From assembly GCA_934215545.1 (NCBI GenBank), contig CAKQAD010000041.1, positions 1 through 9,473 on the forward strand: DNA of 9,473 nt, given 5' to 3'. Positions 5,827 through 9,473 of this stretch are shown piece by piece. Numbering within the stretch: the stretch's first letter is position 1; the number at the start of each line of letters is the position of its first letter. The stretch comes from an uncultured Prevotella sp. (GTDB lineage: Bacteria; Bacteroidota; Bacteroidia; Bacteroidales; Bacteroidaceae). A model generated the notes under the pieces. That model worked only from the letters and a program-made list of their open reading frames with translations. It had not been told where the DNA came from and did not search any database. A program made the translations under genes and the position numbers.

Positions 5827-6558
5827 TTATAGGTGTATTATCTGTGCTCCGATTTGGAAGTAAGCCTTCTGCGACTGCGGGTTCCATAATCCCATAGCGT
5901 GCACGGGGATTGTGTATGAACCGAGTTTTAGGTCGTGGCTCACTTTCAACTGTGTGTGTACGAAGCCCGAAGTGTTGCCGTAGAAGTTCGGTTTCTCGCC
6001 TGCCTTATTCAGGGCAAACGCTGCGCCAACACCAGCGTCTACCGTCCATCTGTCCTTGCGGTATATCGGATATTCGGCATATACGAAGGAGGAGTATTTC
6101 TGTTTCTTGTTATCTGCCGATCGGTCGCGTCCGAACACGATGGTCGACCAGCTCAGCAACAACGGAAATTTTGGCTCCTGAAAACGATAGTTGAGCGTGC
6201 AGTTGAGGAAGCGTCCCGTCTCGTGTGCCGAGTAGTTGAAGTACTGGCGATTGTTGTAGGTAGCACCAGGCGAGAAGTTGTAGGTGTCCATCGCACAGAA
6301 CTCGAAACCTCCACCGCGTATGGTTACATAGTGGTTGAACTCCTTGTATGAGCCTTCGGTGTTGGTGCCGCCCCACAGTCCGAGCGTTGCGTGCCCGTCA
6401 AGGAATGTATAGCCGAGGTCAGTCAGTATAACGCAGCCGTCTGCCACTTCCCTGCCGCGCCACAAGTGATTGTTCTGCAGGTCGGCGGTGAGGTGGATTT
6501 GTGCTGAGGTGGATAGTGATACGACCAAAGGGAATATGATAGTGGTGAGTCGTTTCAT
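5827..6558 (-). CDS. Outer-membrane beta-barrel (porin-like) protein
   Basis: This 243-residue protein starts with a clear signal peptide, MKRLTTIIFPLVVSLSTSA, with likely cleavage before Gln20. The rest is an alternation of aromatic/hydrophobic and polar residues typical of beta strands, with LWRGRE (32-37), LGLWGGTN, a YKEFNHYVTIRGG strand and a Tyr/Phe-rich second half ending AYFQIGAQIIHL. The opening pattern (WRG, then GLWGG and YKE) resembles the TorF-like putative porin group. There are no TonB-box or plug features, so passive diffusion is more likely than SusC-type uptake. It lies 37 bp after fructokinase with no promoter between, so it is probably expressed with it and may let mannitol or fructose through the outer membrane. 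That role is inferred. The last residue is Leu instead of the usual Phe/Trp. Confidence 0.8.
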   Translation of the reverse strand: MKRLTTIIFPLVVSLSTSAQIHLTADLQNNHLWRGREVADGCVILTDLGYTFLDGHATLGLWGGTNTEGSYKEFNHYVTIRGGGFEFCAMDTYNFSPGATYNNRQYFNYSAHETGRFLNCTLNYRFQEPKFPLLLSWSTIVFGRDRSADNKKQKYSSFVYAEYPIYRKDRWTVDAGVGAAFALNKAGEKPNFYGNTSGFVHTQLKVSHDLKLGSYTIPVHAMGLWNPQSQKAYFQIGAQIIHL

Positions 6559-6595
6559 GTTGCTAATGTTGTCGTTAGTCTTATATACATTTCAA

Positions 6596-7483
6596 CTACA
6601 ATTCTTTCACGCTGTCTGGTAACACCGGCATTGCACCGTTTTGCGTGCACACATACGCCGACACTCTCACGGCACGTTCATGCGCCTGGCGCACGGTCTT
6701 GCCCTCAAGTATTGATGCCACAAAGGCGGCGGTGAACGAGTCGCCAGCTCCAACAGTGTCAGCCACATCCACCTTTGGCGTTTCGATGAACGACACTTCG
6801 CCTGGTGTGAACACATAGCTGCCGTTCACTCCACATGTGAGGATGAGCATCTGCAGGTTGTACTTGCCGAGCAGCAGCCAGCACTTGTTCTGCAGATCGA
6901 TGCCCGGATAGCCAAACAAACGGCTCACGGTGATAAGCTCCTCGTCGTTTATCTTCAGAATGTTGCAACGGCTGATTGACTCGCTGATGATTTCCTTGCT
7001 ATAAAAGCCTTGCCGCAGGTTGATGTCGAAGATGCGGTAGCGTCCATTTTCTTTCGGCATGTTGTCGAGAAAGCGGTAAATGGTCTGTCGCGACACCTCG
7101 TTGCGCTGTGCCAGTGAGCCGAAGCATACAGCGGTACACTCCTTGGCTGCGGCTTCGAGTCGCGGTGTGAATGGCATGTTGTCCCATGCGACGCCTTCTT
7201 TTATCTTGTAACAGGGTATGCCGTTGTCGTCGAGCGTCACATCGACGGTGCCAGTGGGGTAGTCCACCGTTTCTATAATATAGTTCATGTGGCGCTGATC
7301 AAGCTGGTTGAATATCTCGCGTCCAAGCTCGTCGTTGCCAACGGCACTCACCGCGCTGCTCTTAAGTCCGAACTGCGACACATGATAAGCGAAGTTGGCT
7401 GGTGCGCCACCGAGCTTCTTGCCTTCAGGGAGAACATCCCAAAGGGCCTCTCCTATACCTATAACCGAATTTTTTGTTGCCAT
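6596..7483 (-). CDS. Fructokinase (PfkB/ribokinase family)
   Basis: From ATG 7483-7481 the protein is 295 residues, the usual length for bacterial fructokinases. PfkB signature one is GGAPANFAYHVSQFG (25-39). Signature two is DTVGAGDSFTAAF (242-254), with catalytic-base Asp248 and the GAGD anion hole. GEALWDVLPEG (11-21) near the N-terminus and FDINLRQGFY (152-161) are typical of fructokinases. Expected reaction: fructose + ATP to fructose 6-phosphate in the cytoplasm, the step after mannitol dehydrogenase. The frame stays open upstream to 7660, but that extension runs through the promoter and operators, so the start at 7483 is chosen. First gene of a three-gene operon with the beta-barrel and VOC genes. 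Other PfkB sugar kinases, such as 2-keto-3-deoxygluconate kinase, fit less well. Confidence 0.92.
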   Translation of the reverse strand: MATKNSVIGIGEALWDVLPEGKKLGGAPANFAYHVSQFGLKSSAVSAVGNDELGREIFNQLDQRHMNYIIETVDYPTGTVDVTLDDNGIPCYKIKEGVAWDNMPFTPRLEAAAKECTAVCFGSLAQRNEVSRQTIYRFLDNMPKENGRYRIFDINLRQGFYSKEIISESISRCNILKINDEELITVSRLFGYPGIDLQNKCWLLLGKYNLQMLILTCGVNGSYVFTPGEVSFIETPKVDVADTVGAGDSFTAAFVASILEGKTVRQAHERAVRVSAYVCTQNGAMPVLPDSVKEL

Positions 7484-7530
7484 AATGTTTTTAGTATTTT
7501 TGGGTTTAATATATTTTTCGTTTTCAACGG

Positions 7531-7561
7531 CAAATTTATAGTAGCCGAGGCGTGTGGCAAA
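7531..7561 (-). promoter_or_regulatory. Promoter of the fructokinase operon
   Basis: On the minus strand TTTG (7561-7558), a 19-bp gap and TAAATTTG (7538-7531) match the Bacteroidota consensus exactly. Transcription would start near 7524, about 40 nt before the ATG. Spacing inside the promoter, and from it to the proximal operator, equals that of the mannitol dehydrogenase promoter. Confidence 0.82.
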
Positions 7562-7583
7562 GAAAATAGTTATGTATATTGTT

Positions 7584-7626
7584 GGAAACGTTCCCGCAAT
7601 CGTTCCCATTTTCCGCAATCGTTTCC
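7584..7626 (-). promoter_or_regulatory. Triple LacI-family operator array upstream of fructokinase
   Basis: Read toward the gene, the sites are GGAAACGATTGC (7626-7615), a 7-bp spacer, GGGAACGATTGC (7607-7596) and abutting GGGAACGTTTCC (7595-7584). Start spacings are 19 and 12 bp, and 22 bp separate the last site from the -33 TTTG. This equals the mannitol dehydrogenase array base for base in spacing. The distal and middle sites end in TTGC and the proximal site in TTTCC, in both arrays. Confidence 0.85.
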
Positions 7627-7785
7627 ATAAGGCGCGGAATTTCAAACAAGAGTCAGCCACATTCAGTCAACCATTCATTTTAGAAATGTCAAAAACCTAC
7701 AATGCTTTATGTATACCAGATAAAGAACCGGCTGGTTTACTCATAATTCAACATTCAATATACCATATAACTAATAATAATTCCG

Positions 7786-7793
7786 TATCTTTG
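7786..7793 (+). promoter_or_regulatory. -7 box of the methyltransferase-like/adenosyltransferase operon
   Basis: TATCTTTG matches TAnnTTTG exactly and is followed by the usual gc. It lies 42 bp upstream of the ATG at 7836. A TTTG at -33 is not evident. Confidence 0.65.
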
Positions 7794-7835
7794 CATTGCT
7801 CAGTGCATAAAAACATTTCAATACTCACACTTAAT

Positions 7836-8477
7836 ATGAATTGTATAAAACGCATATATATATGGTTGAGCCGAATATCTCATTGTAGAGGATTCGGTGT
7901 GCAGTCGCCGTCGGCCTATCGTTTTATACGTTATGTCATCAGTGAGCATTATCCATATTATGCCTATGCAGACCTTGCAAAGGAGTATGGTGGTGTAGAT
8001 TGGCTTACGCGAAAGAAGATGGAATTCTATTTCCGACTTGCCAATTTCCGTCAGCCAAATGTTGTAAGCAATGTGATGTGTGCAGCCAATAGTAATGATT
8101 GTTCACGCTCCGACGATTCAAAGATTTTTAAGAAGTATGTAGAAAGTGGTTGCCGTAAGAGTAAACTCGTAAGCGTGTCGGCTGATATTGCCCACGATGA
8201 TGCCCCTCTCACCGATGTGTTGGGCAATGCACCAGTCGAGTTGCTTCGCATCACATCGCAATCATGCAGTGATGCACTTTTGTCGGCGGTGCTGCGCCAT
8301 ACAGATGCCAATAGCATCGTTGTGATAGAAGATATTGGTTCCGATAGTCGAGCCATGCACCTTTGGCAGAAACTTCTACAAAGCAATCTGGTGAGCGTGA
8401 GTTATGATATGTATTATCTCGGTGTGGCATTTTTCGACACTAAGCGCATCAGGGCCAACTATATTGTAAACTTCTAG
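7836..8477 (+). CDS. Methyltransferase-like protein with a degenerate cofactor site
   Basis: From ATG 7836 the protein is 213 residues; the frame is open much further upstream but that part crosses the promoter and fructokinase operators. The N-terminal block RGFGVQSPSAYRFIRYVISE and HYPYYAY, and the C-terminal block SIVVIEDIGSDSRAMHLWQK followed by YDMYYLGVAFFDTKRIRANYIVNF, resemble a Bacteroidales group usually called class I SAM-dependent methyltransferases. Where relatives carry the SAM-binding glycine-rich motif I after a 'LFRLANFxQP' stretch, this protein reads NVVSNVMCAANSND, with no GxGxG-like loop. It may have lost SAM binding or have diverged strongly; no function can be given. It is two bases upstream of the adenosyltransferase ATG and so likely translated with it. 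Confidence 0.75.
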   Translation: MNCIKRIYIWLSRISHCRGFGVQSPSAYRFIRYVISEHYPYYAYADLAKEYGGVDWLTRKKMEFYFRLANFRQPNVVSNVMCAANSNDCSRSDDSKIFKKYVESGCRKSKLVSVSADIAHDDAPLTDVLGNAPVELLRITSQSCSDALLSAVLRHTDANSIVVIEDIGSDSRAMHLWQKLLQSNLVSVSYDMYYLGVAFFDTKRIRANYIVNF

Positions 8478-8479
8478 CT

Positions 8480-9028
8480 ATGCGATTATATACAAAACAC
8501 GGAGATAGTGGTTACACTACATTGTCGGGCGGTACACATGTCGCAAAAGACGATGTGCGGATATGTGTAGGTGGCGACATCGACGAGCTTAATACCTTCA
8601 TAGGTGCACTTCTTGCTGAGATTCCTTCCACATGTGGCGAAGCTGCCATGTTGCTCGATGAGGTGCAGCGAAAGCTCTTTCAGATAGGTGCCTACATTTC
8701 GTCGGTAAGTGAATCGGAACAAACGTTGATAGCCCTTACAGATATAGAACAGCTGGAGCAAGCCATAGACCATATACAGCTGGTTTTGCCTCCTCTCGAC
8801 ACCTTTGTTCTCCCAAGCGGCTGTCGTGCTGCTACACAGTCGCATGTGTGTCGCGTAGTGTGTCGCCGGCTTGAACGCGCAGTAGTGGCATTGTCGCATC
8901 AATATCCCGTGCAGTCGACAATACTATCATACTTAAACCGATTGTCCGACTATTTCTTTGTTTTGGCATTATATTTGAACTTTATTACAGGAATAGCCGA
9001 AAAAAAAGTATATATTACTTGCAAATAA
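8480..9028 (+). CDS. pduO: PduO-type cob(I)alamin adenosyltransferase
   Basis: The 182-residue protein is a PduO-family ATP:corrinoid adenosyltransferase. The ATP-binding N-terminus YTKHGDSGYTTLSGG (4-18), GDIDELN (32-38, with conserved Asp35), FVLPSG (109-114), CRVVCRRLERAV (124-135) and LNRLSDYFFVLA (152-163) are all recognisable family motifs. It transfers the adenosyl group of ATP to cob(I)alamin or cob(I)yrinate diamide, giving the coenzyme used by methylmalonyl-CoA mutase and similar enzymes. It starts two bases after the stop of the methyltransferase-like gene. The four-helix-bundle family usually forms trimers. A promoter for the next gene overlaps its last codons. Nothing links it to the sugar genes on the left. 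Confidence 0.93.
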   Translation: MRLYTKHGDSGYTTLSGGTHVAKDDVRICVGGDIDELNTFIGALLAEIPSTCGEAAMLLDEVQRKLFQIGAYISSVSESEQTLIALTDIEQLEQAIDHIQLVLPPLDTFVLPSGCRAATQSHVCRVVCRRLERAVVALSHQYPVQSTILSYLNRLSDYFFVLALYLNFITGIAEKKVYITCK

Positions 9029-9048
9029 ACTAAAAATTGCTATTTTTG
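9019..9048 (+). promoter_or_regulatory. Promoter of the DUF2795 gene
   Basis: TTG at 9019-9021, a 19-bp gap and TATTTTTG at 9041-9048 fit the Bacteroidota consensus. The -33 element lies inside the end of the adenosyltransferase gene. Transcription would start near 9055, leaving a leader of about 110 nt, longer than those of the other genes here. Confidence 0.7.
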
Positions 9049-9058
9049 CAGTTGGAAA

Positions 9059-9127
9059 AGAGGCGTGTATAATAATAGGGCGTCAATGGTCATACTTTTG
9101 GCTTGTGTTGGCGTGAACACCGTCTCT
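9059..9127 (+). promoter_or_regulatory. Structured 5' leader of the DUF2795 mRNA
   Basis: AGAGGCGTGT (9059-9068) can pair with ACACCGTCTCT (9117-9127) over 10 bp with one G-T wobble and one bulged C. Inside it, CGTCAA (9081-9086) pairs with TTGGCG (9108-9113) with one wobble. The nested stems occupy most of the leader, about 37 nt before the ATG. I recognise no known riboswitch or protein-binding leader in it. Confidence 0.4.
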
Positions 9128-9164
9128 AATATTAACTTTTGAACCTTTTAAAAACTTTTAGACT

Positions 9165-9386
9165 ATGTATTGGACCCTTGAATTGGCTTCCAAACTGGAA
9201 GACGCACCTTGGCCAGCAACTAAGGAAGAACTGATAGATTATGCCATGCGTTCTGGTGCACCACTTGAGGTGCTCGAGAACCTGCAAGAGATAGAAGACG
9301 AAGGTGATGTTTATGATAGCATTGAAGACCTTTGGCCTGATTACCCAACAAAAGAAGACTTCCTCTTCAACGAGGACGAATACTAA
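9165..9386 (+). CDS. DUF2795 family small acidic protein
   Basis: The 73-residue protein begins MYWTLELASKLEDAPWPATK, then EELIDYAMRSGAPLEVLENL, and ends in a strongly acidic tail that includes EDLWPDYPTKEDF and NEDEY. I recognise it as the small, highly conserved Bacteroidota protein annotated DUF2795. The function is not known. The first 45 residues look like a compact helical domain with the conserved APWPATKEEL segment. It has its own promoter, a long structured leader and a strong terminator, so it is probably an independently expressed, possibly abundant transcript. Confidence 0.9.
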   Translation: MYWTLELASKLEDAPWPATKEELIDYAMRSGAPLEVLENLQEIEDEGDVYDSIEDLWPDYPTKEDFLFNEDEY

Positions 9387-9395
9387 CAGCTTAAA

Positions 9396-9414
9396 AAGCT
9401 ATCCAGTATAGCTT
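9396..9414 (+). repeat. Small hairpin after the DUF2795 gene
   Basis: AAGCTAT (9396-9402) and ATAGCTT (9408-9414) are perfect 7-bp arms around ccagt. AGCTT at 9388-9392 could compete for AAGCT. There is no T run after it; it may protect the 3' end or be incidental ahead of the real terminator. Confidence 0.35.
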
Positions 9415-9428
9415 GAAGCATTGAATAT

Positions 9429-9472
9429 AAGCGGTATAGGAATTGTATGACAAGATTCCTATACCGCTTTTT
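9429..9472 (+). terminator. Rho-independent terminator of the DUF2795 transcript
   Basis: AAGCGGTATAGGAAT (9429-9443) and ATTCCTATACCGCTT (9455-9469) are perfect 15-bp arms around an 11-nt loop, followed by Ts to 9472. The A and T tracts are symmetrical enough that it could also work for a gene entering from the right. Confidence 0.9.
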
Positions 9473-9473
9473 C

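Larger units (their letters stand above)
7484..7835. other. 352-bp divergent intergenic region
   Basis: It separates the leftward fructokinase operon from the rightward methyltransferase-like gene. It holds, left to right, the fructokinase leader, its promoter (7531-7561), the triple operator array (7584-7626), about 160 bp with no recognisable element, and the -7 box of the rightward gene (7786-7793). Frames open through it in both directions look like chance extensions of the flanking genes. Confidence 0.6.

Noticed and set aside
7584..7626. Possible CRISPR-like or tandem-repeat array
   Set aside because: The repeats are only 12 bp, palindromic, three in number and with fixed 0 and 7-bp spacers also found at two other promoters; they are operators.
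7484..7660. 59-codon N-terminal extension of fructokinase up to 7660
   Set aside because: It would be encoded by the promoter, operators and leader. The 295-residue form starts at the normal family position with an appropriate leader.
7554..7835. 94-codon N-terminal extension of the methyltransferase-like protein
   Set aside because: It runs through the fructokinase operators and the gene's own -7 box (7786-7793), and has no resemblance to the family N-terminus, which starts at 7836.
9387..9473. Possible tRNA or small RNA gene at the right end
   Set aside because: The structures are two simple hairpins, the second with a T run; there is no cloverleaf or TpsiC-like sequence.

Overview
The window looks like a chromosomal segment of a gut or oral Bacteroidales bacterium, most likely Prevotella/Segatella-like. 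The evidence is Bacteroidota-type promoters (a TAnnTTTG -7 box with TTTG or TTG about 19 bp upstream), no Shine-Dalgarno sequences ahead of the genes, a DUF2795 gene, and proteins of recognisable Bacteroidales type. Species assignment is inference.

Layout. 1-644 (-) is the N-terminal half of a type II NADH dehydrogenase that runs off the left edge. A divergent regulatory region (645-897) separates it from a LacI-family regulator (898-1905, +). Next come a long-chain mannitol dehydrogenase (2133-3575, +) and an FHS-family sugar/polyol permease (3669-4940, +), closed by a strong terminator. The convergent gap 4941-5417 holds the truncated remains of a GNAT acetyltransferase gene on the minus strand and the terminator of the next operon. 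That operon reads leftward: fructokinase (6596-7483), outer-membrane beta-barrel (5827-6558), VOC/glyoxalase-like protein (5418-5804). On the right is an apparently unrelated rightward block: a methyltransferase-like protein (7836-8477), a PduO-type cobalamin adenosyltransferase (8480-9028) and a DUF2795 protein (9165-9386) with its own promoter, ending in a perfect 15-bp terminator.

How the genes fit together (inference from families and context): the permease brings unphosphorylated mannitol, or a similar polyol, across the inner membrane. The dehydrogenase oxidises it to fructose with formation of NADH, and fructokinase makes fructose 6-phosphate. The beta-barrel is a candidate outer-membrane channel for the substrate, and NDH-2 could reoxidise the NADH. 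The LacI-family protein is the obvious regulator.

The most striking observation is a three-operator array in front of both the mannitol dehydrogenase and the fructokinase genes, with identical geometry. Three 12-bp AACGTT-centred sites start 19 and then 12 bp apart, followed by 22 bp, TTTG, 19 bp and TAnnTTTG. Sites wholly upstream of the promoter suggest activation rather than classical LacI repression. A third array with the same 19/12 spacing lies between lacI and ndh, and its orientation points at ndh, where a -7-like octamer sits exactly where the geometry predicts.
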